Positions 48,343-59,510 of a stretch of 64,000 nucleotides of DNA are shown piece after piece; within the stretch, counting starts at the first letter, position 1; the number at the start of each line of letters is the position of its first letter. Position numbers and translations under genes: made by a program. Origin of the DNA: Carnegiea gigantea (lineage: Eukaryota; Streptophyta; Magnoliopsida; Caryophyllales; Cactaceae). The notes below the pieces were generated by a model that searched no databases, had not been told where the DNA came from, and saw only the letters and a list, made by a program, of their open reading frames with translations. The stretch covers positions 129,501 to 193,500 of the forward strand of contig JAKOGI010001265.1 of the NCBI GenBank assembly GCA_029747015.1. The letters run 5' to 3'.

Positions 48343-50137
48343 TACGCACACCATGTTTGGTAAAGAGCTTTCTGAGTTCAAAAAAAACTTTTTAGAAGTA
48401 TTAGCTGTTTGACTCTGATCGAAAAACTCTTTGAAATGTTTAGTTGATTAGCTTTTTAGATTAACTTTTTATACCTAAAAAGCTCTTTTACAAAAAACTC
48501 TTTGGGTAACTTTTTCAAAGAGCTTTTTGATGTTAATTATAATTATGACCATACTAAACTTATAATTTAGACAAATTTACATTACATGTCCTTCACAAAT
48601 GATATTCTCGAATGTTTGATGCTTATACTTTAAATTTTTTAATTTATTTTTTTCTTTTTTAAGACAAGAGTTGTGGATGGTCATGATGTTGAAGATAATG
48701 CTTTTAATTTTAATACTTTCTTAATTTAACAAATAATTTATGTTAGTTAGTTTCACATGATATACAAATATTTTTTATATCGCATAATTTCAATTGCTAT
48801 TAAAAAAGAAAATATTTAGCATTAAAATATATTTTGATAATAAATACTAAAATTAGAAAAAGAATAAATATAATTTTATATATCACATAAATCTGAATTC
48901 ATAATTCATATCAAAAAGAAAAATAAATATCCAATGAAAAATTGTTTTGATAGAAAAATAATGAAATTGAGTAATTGACATAAGTGAAATTTCATCAAAT
49001 AGCTTCGTTAGAAACAACTAACTTCACCAAACATTTTTTTTCACAAACAACTACTGCAATAAGTTAAATCAAACAGTTAATACAGTCAGCTAACAGCTCA
49101 CATGTAATACAACTAGCTAACAGCTGATTGTCAAACAGGACTTCAATGTGTATTTGCCGTGAACGATTATTAGTATATATTTATCTTACCCAACTTTCGA
49201 GAGTACATATTCTCGGACATAGATATAAGTTTTAATCATAGAAATACAAGCCACTCCCAATAAGTATCTTTTAATTATCCCTCAAAAATATCATAATTGC
49301 AGCAGTAATCCCTAAAAACTCTAGACTTTTACTAAAATGAAGAAATTAAAGATAGATTACCTGTCCTCTAACATCGTCCATCATGGAGAGCATCTCTTGC
49401 ATAAAATCACAAAAGCCCTGTCACACAATTTCTCAGAATTAAGGGGGCCAACAACAAGAACAAGGGTTAAATATCCCGAAATTTAATAGATTCCGGAAAA
49501 TTTAATTTAATGCAAAAGAAAAAAATCAATCACATCTTTTCCCTCGTATAAATCGAGGACTAAACGACGTCGTAGTGATACAAAACACATGCGAATTTGG
49601 CCGGAGAAAGAAAATATCGAAGAAATTTAGGAGGGAGAACGAAGGTACAAACTTGGTCGTCTTCGTCGGTGGGATCATAAAATCCTGCATCGTACATTGA
49701 CCTCTTCCCTTGGTCGGACAACACTTCAATTTTCCCAGAAAAAACACAAATTTAGAAAGAAAACATATTTCGCAATTCCGCTAAAAGTGAACCCGGGGGG
49801 TTTTTTTGTCCTTTTTAAAAAAGAAGAAAAATCAACCTGAATAAGCTTCCTGGATTTGCTGAAACCGGCATTTGGCTTCGCCGGCGACGGCGGGATTCGC
49901 GGCCCATCGATCCGGATGCCACTTCTTCACACCCAGAAAACCCAACCAAAAAAAACACCAAAGTCAGAAGGCAACAAATGGAGCAGAGAGAAACTCGTTG
50001 GGGGGAGAGAGAGAGAGAGTTAATACAAGAGCGAGCTTTCGGTAAGCGGAGCGGATGTCGGAGAAGGAGGCGTCCTTACGAAGCCCAAGAACAGAGTAGT
50101 AGCAAGATCCGCCGTTGGATCCTCCTTCCCTCTCCAT
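47569..50137 (-). CDS. Small J-domain (DnaJ) co-chaperone
   Basis: Five exons on the minus strand: 50137-50027, 49924-49837, 49723-49653, 49417-49361, 47718-47569; 158 aa, all GT-AG and in phase. The J domain covers about residues 12-72: [29 protein letters not shown] with the essential HPD at 40-42, [14 protein letters not shown] and [13 protein letters not shown] Met-rich acidic stretch ([12 protein letters not shown]) and [11 protein letters not shown] follow, then a short Gly/Arg-rich end. It resembles the small plant J proteins of the At1g56300/At1g71000 type. J proteins stimulate Hsp70 ATPase; no signal peptide or membrane segment is seen, so a cytosolic or nuclear site is likely. The 1.6-kb last intron contains two MITE-like elements and an (AT)n tract. 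Confidence 0.93.
47828..48206. mobile_element. MITE family A, copy 2
   Basis: Similar along most of its length to 20831-21230, including TTCAAATGTTCATAA, TGATATCATCTAAATAATAC, ACTTTACC...CAATTTTATGA and CTTTGTGATTTTTTCTAAACC. The ends are less clear. It lies in the last intron of the J-domain gene. Confidence 0.65.
48272..48342. repeat. (AT)n followed by (CA)n microsatellite
   Basis: About 59 bases of AT dinucleotide followed by six CA units, in the J-domain gene intron between two TIR elements. Confidence 0.97.
48351..49140. mobile_element. TIR/MITE-like element of about 0.8 kb
   Basis: Left end CCATGTTTGGTAAAGAGC; right end, inverted, CCTGTTTGACAATCAGC. Internal inverted AGCTGTTAGCT/AGCTTTTTAGA-type arms. 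No coding capacity. Located in the J-domain gene intron. Confidence 0.6.
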
Positions 50138-51195
50138 ATTATAACAGGGCTTCTCGCAGCTCCGGCGCCGGGAAATTAATGGTCGACAAATTGGGAAATT
50201 TTAATTTTAATTAGTGGTTTGTTAAATCATGTGTACCAATTGAATGGATTTCTGGAGAGAGAGGGAACAAAGAAGGGAAGGAGGGCTAAGAAGAGGGAGA
50301 GAGAAAAATATCTGGGGTTATTTGTTTTCTCTCTCCCGGAAGAGGAGGGTTCTTACGCCGGAGGAACCTTCCAGAGATTTCGATTAGCAATGGTAGGCTA
50401 GATATTTTTGAGGCAGGGCTTGTGCAAGTGACACCAGAGATTATTAATATTACGTTACATGCCATCCCACTCGCAGGTGGCTCCCTTTTTTTTCCGTGGG
50501 GTAGTAAATAAATTTTAAAAGAAAAACAAATAATTGCATTGTCTTGCTCTCAGTGGCATGGAGAATGCATTGGATTCGGAAGGTTGCCATATTTAAAATA
50601 GGACTAGTGAATCAAGTTGATAATAAGTTAATCTATTTTTGATTGTCTTCAATAATAGAAGTTGAATTAATAATTAGTGTTTCATAGTTGTCAAAATATT
50701 ATAGACTATTATTTATAAGTGTTCAGTAAAATAGTTTTTTTTACAAATTACTAAAAGAATAAACTCTTGCTAGTTGGCTTGAATCAATATGTTCTCGTTT
50801 TGTTTATTGATCTAATTTTTGTCAACTTGTTTGTCATAATAATTTATATCTTTTCAAATCTACTGCCAACAATTTTTATATTACAATGAGTATTAAGTGA
50901 AGATTTTCTATTCAAATTTGCTCTGTTTTATAACAGATGATTGTGGATTGATCTTAGATCGACCCAATAATAGGTCTACTATGGTCCGACCTACTTGTTT
51001 TATTAAAGGACCCACTGTAATTCAATCAGGTTGATCTGTTGTCCATCTCCAGTTCCTAGAATCTACATCTATCTTATAACAAAAGTTATTTATAACAATA
51101 CGTTATAAGCAAAATCTCAATAGGAGACTATACTGAAAATTTTTAACCTCAAACTAAAAGTAAATTATGTGACTGCCTGTTCTATTTCACATTTA
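50138..51195. other. Intergenic DNA upstream of the J-domain gene
   Basis: The first 250 bases are purine-rich (GAGAGAGGGA repeats) and probably include the J-domain promoter and leader. No other gene seen. Confidence 0.5.
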
Positions 51196-51470
51196 GATAC
51201 AGCTAACAGATGTAAAGAGATGTAAGGAGTTGTGAGAAACTATAAGGAGTTGTAATAAGATGCAAAGAACTGTAAGAAGATGCAAGGAGCTGTAAGAAGA
51301 TGTAAGGATAGATGGAAAGAGTTGTTGAATGTTATAAAAAATCTATATGGGATGTAAGAAGATGTAAGAAACTGTAAGGAGATATACGAAGATGTAAAAA
51401 GATGTAAGGATTATGTTAAGAATGTAAGGAGTTGTAAGGATATATAAGAAGCTGTAAGGAGATGTGAGCT
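51196..51470. repeat. Decamer-periodic tract, TGTAAGRAGA type
   Basis: About 27 consecutive 10-base steps with consensus TGTAAGRAGA; variants include TGCAAGGAGC, TATAAGGAGT and TATACGAAGA. The phase is kept through most of the tract, best seen at 51350-51420. Confidence 0.8.
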
Positions 51471-51689
51471 CTTAACTAAATTCTTAAAAATGCGAAATAG
51501 AACAAGGAGTATCTAGCTTTCTCCATTCTTGTACGGTTAAAAGAAGTGATTTCCCTACAAACAACTTTCTTTTTTTTTGGGGGGGGGGGTTGGGCATAGT
51601 AAAGAAGGGTAGGGTTATCATGCTTTGGTGTTAAGGCCCTCTTCTTTTCATTGGTAAATTCAAATTTATCAATCTCCACCAATTTCAAC

Positions 51690-51900
51690 TCACTCCAACT
51701 TACTTCAATCCATTTTAACCAACTTCAACTCATTTTAACCAACTTCAACTAATTTTAACACATTTTCTACTATTTTAACTAACTTCTACACATTATACAA
51801 AAAAAATTCAATCCCCTTTAACACACTTCAACAAAAAATATCTATTTCAATCTATTTCAATCCATTTCAACTAATCTCAACCAACTTCATCTATTTACCA
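51690..51900. repeat. Second decamer-periodic tract, TTTCAACYAA type
   Basis: Alternating words such as TTCAACTCAT and TTTAACCAAC, later TATTTCAATC, again at 10-base spacing. It lies about 220 bases after the first tract, beyond a T(n)G(n) junction at 51570-51589. Confidence 0.75.
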
Positions 51901-52897
51901 ACCCATATTTTCCAACGACAAGAACAGGTGTGCGGAACAATGAATTCTTGCTGTGTGCATTAGATATCTTGGATGTCCTCATCCCACATTCATATGCAGT
52001 ATTTGTCTTGGTCTTTTTCATCTTTGTGATGCCATCATACCATAATTATGATTGTTTAACTTCAGGTATGAACTTCATTCTTCAACTTTAGTTTCTACTG
52101 TATCACATTTTTATAGATTGGGCTGCCTATAATTTTAGGTCATATTTTGTTCGTAGATTGACTTTATCGAAGCTTGTTTCAAATTTTAAAACTGGTATGG
52201 CAATAATTTTAAAATTTATTGAAAATTACAAATTGAAGGCCTCTCAAATATAAAAACACTATTAAAAAAATTTTCACTATGGTGGTTGTAGATTGATATA
52301 TCTACAATGTGGTACTTGTGCCTGTACTTACAGAAATAACATAACTATGCCCTGCTCTATTCTTACCAACAAAGTATTTTAAAAGTACATGCATACATTA
52401 TTATTGATCCATTTTAATTTTTATCATTTAAACTCCATATTTCGTGGTGATGTTTTCTATCTAATTGGGCCACATGTTAGTGAACAGTTGGTGTCTATTT
52501 TATCAGTGTACTTAAAACGGTTGAGTTAAATTTCGATATTTTTCAACCTTAATTTTTGAAGGTTCGAATTCAAGGTTTAGGCTATTAATGCTTGTAGTGC
52601 TAATTAACAATGTCTTTTTAGCCACCTTGTCTAAATAACAAGCCATTGCAACTTATGAGCGTTGACTATGATTATAACCATCTCAAAAAAACAGTGCCGT
52701 CGAGTTGGTAAGTAGTTTTTATAAAGAATATACATTTAGATTCCCTTACAAAAATTGAACGTATCTAACAAATCTCTAAAATCTGCTAAATATTTTGAAT
52801 TCTAATGCATTTGCATATATGTTACAATTCAAATCAAATGAATTGGTATTTCCGAACAGAGTTTCTAAAGAGATGATGTAGCGAAGAGCGGGCTTAT
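51901..52897. other. Intergenic DNA
   Basis: AT-rich single-copy-looking sequence with no gene, RNA or repeat that could be recognised. Confidence 0.5.
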
Positions 52898-52900
52898 GTG

Positions 52901-53128
52901 ATGGCGAATGTCCTGGGCCGTTATTCATTCCTTTCTTCGGCGTTCCTGCAAAAAAGGGCCGCTCCAAATATTGGATTTCAGGAATACCCCTCCGATGCTC
53001 AAGTTAACACAGATCTCAAGAGAGAGAAAATGACGATCAAGGAAGGGATAAAGTTCGCATCTTTTATGGGAAAGACGAGCTCTTTCTCGAAAAGGGAAAT
53101 CACTGACGTTGTTGATGTCAGTGCATAG
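52901..53128 (+). other. Unassigned open frame of 75 codons
   Basis: Begins ATGGCGAATGTC and stops at 53126-53128. It has less AT bias than its surroundings and a protein-like composition, but no recognisable domain. It might be a small gene, an exon of a larger gene or an organelle-derived piece; none could be confirmed. Confidence 0.25.
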
Positions 53129-53478
53129 ATTTCTTTGTTAAATTGCTTACCTTTTTTAGATTGGGATCATCAAATAAGTGGTATTTATAACGTACTATAG
53201 CCAAGGGCGAAACGGTAAAATCAAAAGAGTTTTACCCTCACTGGCCTAGATCGAGCGAGATTCCCTCCTGCTAGATGGGCCATGACGAATCCAGGTCTTT
53301 TCCTCAAGATCCATGACTCAGTTGCTGTATGACCTGGCACAGAGATTATGAATTTATCCCGATAAGGCCTAACTATTAAACGTCTAAACACAAAAATTTT
53401 AGGAAAGGTTGACCCTTTTGCGTGGGACACTGAATTCCAATTCGAAGTCCGAAGTCCATTATGGGGCCGGGTGTCATG

Positions 53479-53832
53479 TGTCACGGATAAAAAGTTCCAC
53501 ATCGAAAAAGTGATGGGAAGGTCTTGGGCTTATAAACAGTGGCGCTGCACACCCCATCAGACCGGCCTTTTGGGGAGAGGGTAATGGCCCCGTGACAAGT
53601 GGTATCAGAGTTAACCCAGACCCGACTCCGATGTCCCGCCAAGCGCTCCGACAGGCGGGGTAGGCAGGGGGCCCCATCTGTGACGAGGGCGTCACGGGAT
53701 TGGGTGGGGGAGAGTGTCACAGATAAGAGTCCCACATCGGAAAAGTGATGGGAGGGTCCTGGGCTTATAAGCAGTGGCGCTGCACACCCTATCAGACCGG
53801 CCTTTTGGGGAGAGGGTAGTGACTCCGTGACA
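53479..53832 (+). mobile_element. Complete TRIM (miniature LTR retrotransposon)
   Basis: The 119-bp 5' LTR (53479-53597) and 118-bp 3' LTR (53715-53832) are about 88-90% alike, both running TGTCAC to GTGACA. TGGTATCAGAG at 53600-53610 matches the initiator tRNA-Met primer site. GGGTGGGGGAGAG at 53702-53714 is the polypurine tract. CATG flanks both sides. Only about 117 bases lie between the LTRs, with no coding capacity. It must have been mobilised by another element's proteins. Confidence 0.93.
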
Positions 53833-53836
53833 CATG

Positions 53837-54556
53837 GGAAGACGAAAAGACTGGTGGGGGGGTTCAACCGCTCAAGCCAGTTTTTGGTATGAGCCTGTGA
53901 ACCAAGCAAAGTTGGCTTGGTTAATGTTCATACATGGGCAAACCAATCCAAGTGGCTCACAGGATTGGTTAGTTTTTTTATTTGTTAACCATTTCCAACC
54001 AGGGTACACATTATCGATCGGCTACCTCACCTTAGAGAACTAAGCAAATGGAAGTGATTCATTCATATCACCATTGACGCCATGGAAAACAACAGCAGAA
54101 ATAGCAGGAAACAAATGAAATTCATGTTACAACCACCACAACAATATGTTACAAACATCAGCTCTGGTCTTGTAATACATATTTCTTAAGGACACAGAAG
54201 AGGCTCAAGAGCAAACGCTAGAATAACCCCCTGTATGCCTGTTGAGGTAGGGTCAAGGTTGGAAGCGAAGAGGCAAACACACCAAAAATACGTACAAGAC
54301 CTGCCCCAAACCATCCTATTAAGTAATTGACCCAAAAAAAAAAAAAAGAGAAAACTAAACCCAAAGAACTAGAGGTAATGTAAAAGGAGAGAGGAAAGGA
54401 GATAACCCTTCTTCCCCAACATAATCTACGACAAGAAGCAGCAATTGCACGAGTGGTGCCACCTGAGTTGAGATTCGGGGATGGAATTCACTTGTCAGAT
54501 GCGAAGACATAAGATGTGGAGATCCAAAGTTGAAGCAGTTCTCCAATTTCATGGCC
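53837..54556. other. Spacer and CBP60 3' flank
   Basis: The portion close to 54556 is likely the 3' UTR of the CBP60 gene. An A(14) run is at about 54333-54346. No other gene seen. Confidence 0.45.
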
Positions 54557-57500
54557 TCATTGAACCTTTTGCTTCTTCTTTGGGGTGGTGGAGTCTTGCT
54601 GAATCGAAATCATGAACATAACAGCAGCTTTGGTTACACAGCACACAGCTTTGAGCTTACTAGTAACATAATCATCTTCCGATGCTTCAAAATGGTTGGC
54701 CCTATCCTCTGGCGTTGTTGGCAAATTCAGGAACTCATTGGTCCAATCCAAATCAGTAACATGTCCTATAGATGCTTCTGGCTGATGCCCATCTGCATAC
54801 CTGAGTGTGCACGGTGGGAGACTTGGTACATAGCTGTTAACCTGCACAACTTGTTCACCTGTGTTGAGACATAGCATAATTCCTAGTCAGAAAAGCGTAA
54901 CACTGAATCCTTCCCTAATTATTCCATGATAGCCAAAGCATGTCTCCATACCTTGATATGTTCCTTGGCTGCCAGGACATAACATATTTGTCCATGATAT
55001 GCCAGATGGGCAGAGCAGTTGAGGTTGCACCAATGCCTGATTGGTTGGGACATATGTCTCTAGCTCACTCCGCTTCTCGTATGCAAATTCCCTTAATTTA
55101 TTAACAAAATCCTACAAAGTCCCAAGGTTGTGGTCATGAACTGTGAAGGAAAATACCAGGTTTTAAGCACCATTCATATCATACGTATGTAATGCAATTA
55201 CCAACGTTATTGCCTTCTGTATATTTTGTCCTGCGTATTTCTGCTTCTTATCTAGTTTCTTTTCAGTTGATATTTCAAAATGTTTAAACTATTTATTATC
55301 ATAAACTTTTTTCTGAGTCCCCTGGAAACAACATCTCTAGTCTCTGCTTGTGAGAGGCAAGGTTGACTAGATTGAAATCTCGCCATACCCTACTCTAGAG
55401 TCTAGACAGATCCTGTTGGATTGTTGACAATCCCTACTCCACAGTTTTTTGGGGGTTGGTGGATTTTTCTGCTTTTTTTTTTGGGGGGGGGGGGGGTTTG
55501 GGGGGAGGGGAGGAGCTAGTGAAATCACCAATGACTTAAACAAGGTATCCATGCGTTTAGTCAGCAATCAGCATATAATCCGACAGGAAGCACCAGAGGA
55601 AAAACTATATACCTTGCAAGAATCATCAAGGGCCCCATACGGCTGACTGTCCTGGCCCACAAATGTGACGCTGACAATGTTGAAGACACAGTCTAAGATA
55701 AGTTCAACCCCCCTCGCACCATCGTAGTATCTGTAATGCTCACTGGTTAACAAGCAAGATTCAGCATTTTTGAGAATTTCCAGCCACTTCTTCTCAGGAA
55801 CATGAAGAATCTGATTTTAGAAAGAGGAGCATACAATCACTCATCGCACTAAGGATTATACCAGCAATGTTTTAACAATGAAAAGACAGAGTGATCCTCA
55901 CTTCTTGCAATTTCTTTGCATTGGTGTGATACAATTGTAAGAAATCCTTCAGCGTATGGATATTTTTATCTGCCAATCTTTGATGATATGGCCCTTTTTT
56001 TGCTATGTTAACCAAACGCCACGTTTCATCTTCCAAAATTGGAGTCTTGTGCTTCTGAGAAGCTGAAAAGATAAATCGCAACCAGTGAAATACAGACTAC
56101 AAATAAGATGGCAGAGTGTCCAAGTTAATGAGGTCCTTGCTGCATATTACGCTCCTTTTGGGCCTCAAAAGAGAAGACTACAGGAGAATGCATATGTGTG
56201 CTTTACAACCGCATCCACCCCAAGCAACAAGAGGGCGGGGGGGGGGGGGGCGCACACAGAGCAGTGCACACAACAACATGAACAGCAACACCAAAGCAGC
56301 CGTAGAAGTCTATATATGATATACACACACCAGATGGTAGATACAAGAGAAAAATGTTGGCTTTTTTCATTCAGTCTCATAATCTCGGACCATATCCAAT
56401 GATTTTAGATTGTCAAATCAAAGAACAAATTCTCTTGAGAATAACCCATATATATCTCTTTTAAGCTTTAGTTATCTACCAAAAACTTGGAACCAACTAA
56501 AAGTTTCAGGGTTCATGATTCCAGATCCAATCAGATCTGACAGATGATACCCACTCTTTTGAAGTACAGACCATATAAATGAAGGAAACTTACATTCTGT
56601 TCGGCGTTCTTTCACCTTAAAGGCTCGACTTACTGCTTCTCTGATGACAATGCCAGGAGGAAAGCCTTTAATGACTTGAGCCCCCAATCTGAATTTTCTG
56701 CTCCTCCTCCATGTAGAGTTGTCCGTAAAAGAAATATCACTGACAATAACAACCCCTTTGCTCAAGGAGATCTCACATTGGCCACGCAGCAGTGGTGGTT
56801 TGCCTTCCCTCGGAGAGAGAACATTTTCATAGAATTCCTCTTTGGTCCAATGATCTCTACCGTCAACCTCAAAGTCCCCGTCAAGGGCAACGATCTGAAT
56901 CTTAGCTGAAGATTCATGGCCAACTTCTACTCTAGACCCCGTACTGTCCTGTAACTCCACCCTCAGTGCTGAAGCATCCTCAACTTGAATATTCTTGAAG
57001 GTCAAGAGAGTATCAGGCAAGGTGCCCACAAATTGCAGTTGCAAGCTACTTGACTCAAAAAGACTCAGCCAGATTTGCTGGCGATCTGTGACAAGCATCA
57101 ACCTCAAAATGTAAAAGAAAGGCATACCAGACCGACCAGAATCAGATGGCTGGAGCCGAGCCACAAGCTGAAGTGTGCTGAATGTAAGATTCATTAATAC
57201 CTCTAGAATCTAGCAATCTATCATGCTAGATTGCTAGGAATTCTGGCTGACAGCTCTGGCCATGCTCCCCCCGCCGGGTCCACAAAAAGGACCCAAACAA
57301 AAGAAGAAATGCAAAACAAGTGCCTCAAGTAACAAGATGATACAGCAACAAGGAGCTCACTCCGGGATATAGAAAGAAAGAGGAGCTCGATGAATACTGC
57401 ACAAACTTCAGATCTCCAATGGAGCTCTGAGGGAAAAGATGACTGAGGGAGGAGAGAGTTAGAGAAAGGAGAGGATTGAGGTTAATTTGCTCATTGTTAT

Positions 57501-58709
57501 TCATTCAGCTTGGTGCATGAATGTATGCACTATTTCATTGCCAAAGCCCCTGAATTCCCGCTGATATCCCAACTAACAGCCAACTCATCATTCCCTTAAC
57601 TAACTCCTAATTTGGTAAGAAAATAATAATGAAACTTTTAAAAGAAATAAACTGCAAAAGAAAAAGAAAAAGAAAGTCCTGTATCACAAGATTTCTCTTG
57701 CTTAATGAAACCCTTGCCCAAAGTCCTACTGACAGGGGTGTCAGATGTCAACAATGTTACTCCTACAATTAAATCACAAGGGGCTGCTACTAGACCATAG
57801 ATTTGAGAATCCATTAGAAGCCTACTGCACCAGATCTCAAAAGACAAACGATAAAACAAGCGTTGCCTTAGTCTGCCATAAGCCAAAGTCAAAATGATCA
57901 CCAAATAGACAGCTCTTCAAAAACCGCATGGAATGTTTTTCTCGCTACTTTGTACATGTAATCCTTATTACAAGTCTTCCTCACAATTAAAGCTACTTGC
58001 AAGTAGTTACAAGGGAGACAATTCTACTCAAGAGGAAGAGGGAACAAAAATAGAATGAAGCAAAGCAATTACATCGGAGTTATGGGAGTATTTCAGCAAT
58101 TTCACACAGTACAAGTTCCCAGCCAGGACAAAAATATGTTTTTTAGCTGCTTTTATTTGGACAGCAAAATAGCGTATTCCTGAATAAAGTTGTCAAATAT
58201 GCTGAAATTGGTATGATATAATCCTAGCCAAATAACATATAAAAACAAACCAAAGGCAATCAAGCAGTACCTTGGAGGCAAGTTAAGAGTTTGCTGTGAG
58301 TGTAGATAGGGCAAAACTAGTCGCTTGATCCCATCTTCAACCTGTTCAAATTGAAGCTCAAATTATTCAACAAAAAGGGATCCACGAACAAGTGGGTAGA
58401 GAGGACAGAAAGAGCACCTCTTCTCGGACAGAAGATCTGATCAAGCCCACAAGATCCTGAACCCATTTGACCTCCATTAAGTTTGAAGCACCTCTACACC
58501 AGCAAACCCTGAAAAGCAGAAGCCCAAAATTCAAGCACCCATTTACTAATTACACAATAATCAACCCCAATATGCAATAATTTAACAAAAGGGAAGTAAT
58601 TGTAGAAAATTGTTGAAAACCCAGATCACATTGCTTACTCTGTAGGGTTAGCTTGATCATGGGATTGTGGGTTAGTAAGCTGATCAACAGAGCCCCACCT
58701 CAAATCCAT
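54557..58709 (-). CDS. CBP60-family protein (calmodulin-binding protein 60 type)
   Basis: Eight exons on the minus strand: 58709-58639, 58493-58418, 58341-58271, 57048-56594, 56062-55902, 55810-55613, 55111-54952, 54858-54557; 497 aa, GT-AG throughout and in phase. The N-terminal region has VGLIRSSVREEVEDGIKRL. The central CBP60 domain starts SLQLQFVGTLPDTL and includes AKIQIVALDGDF, WTKEEFYENV, EGKPPLLRGQ, FTDNSTWRRSRKFRLGAQV and IREAVSRAFKVKERR. A second block (EDETWRLVNIAKKGPYHQRL, TLKDFLQLYH, KKWLEILKNAESC) and FVNKLREFAYEKRSELE complete the family pattern. CBP60g/SARD1 relatives bind DNA and drive salicylic-acid defence genes; other members bind calmodulin. A Lys/Gln basic tail (TPKKKQKVQ) ends it. 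The exon 4 acceptor is a tandem AAG-TAG, so forms with one or two Ser are possible. Which subgroup it belongs to is not settled. Confidence 0.93.
57049..58270 (-). other. CBP60 intron 3, 1.2 kb, with possible insertion
   Basis: The longest intron of the gene. A minus-strand open stretch at 57904-57638 has protein-like words (GFIKQEKSCDTG) and 57430-57620 looks unlike the rest of the gene. A decayed retrotransposon piece is possible but was not identified. Confidence 0.4.
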
Positions 58710-58809
58710 GGAAGTTGCCCACAAAACCCAATTAAAGGGAATCTTAGAGAAGTAGAATGAGTACACAGATCACAAGTGAAGAGTGAGAGAATCGAAACCC
58801 TACCCACCA

Positions 58810-58816
58810 TTTTATA
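58810..58816 (-). promoter_or_regulatory. TATA box of the CBP60 gene
   Basis: TATAAAA on the minus strand (context CCTATAAAATGG), about 100 bases upstream of the ATG at 58709. It predicts a short leader of about 70 bases. Confidence 0.7.
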
Positions 58817-59026
58817 GGAGGCAGAGAAGGGAGGGGGGAATGAAAATTCAGAGAAATGCACATCTTTACTTGAATTAAAATGAACTCTTTAGGGTAAAAA
58901 CTAGAACATTATTTCGCTTATTAGTACTAATTAATGCAAAATTAGAAAGAAAAAAAGATACAGTGAATTTGTGGCGCAATGGCTAGACTAGGGAAGACAG
59001 AGATTGACTAGGATGGCACTGACGCC

Positions 59027-59058
<32 letters not shown>

Positions 59059-59510
59059 GGGAGTAGTGAGAGTGACAAACGTTGAAGATTTCGCAACTGA
59101 AGCGTGTCACTGTATCACTACAAGCGCGTAAACGGGTTCGTTAAGTAGTTCGTTAAAGTCGGCGGCTAACTATCAAAATAACGGTACGACTAGACTTCTT
59201 TTTGGCACGCCTTCTTGTTTTGGACGAATATAATAACTAGAAAAATTGGATGAAAATACACCAATCTTTAGAAGTCTTGAACAGAAATAATCTAATTTAT
59301 ATTGTCAGATCTAGACAAGTTGACTTTTGACCTCTTTTTTTTGGACATCCACCAAGTGAACTTAACTAGAACTCGGCGAAGGGCTTACATGACAAGTCGT
59401 AATTGTGACTCGATGGTGGAGGAAGAAAAGGAACAATTGCTCTTTTATTTTGGAGTGTACAAGTTAGCATTTGACTTGTCAACCCAATAAACCCAAACAA
59501 TCCTTTTCAG
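58817..59510. other. CBP60 upstream region
   Basis: Probable promoter. It holds a (GA)n-G(n) compound tract at 59028-59062. No other gene seen. Confidence 0.5.
59028..59062. repeat. (GA)10 followed by G(14)
   Basis: Compound microsatellite about 320 bases upstream of the CBP60 ATG. Confidence 0.95.

Noticed and set aside
56676..56909. 77-codon + frame inside the CBP60 gene
   Set aside because: Antisense shadow of CBP60 exon 4.
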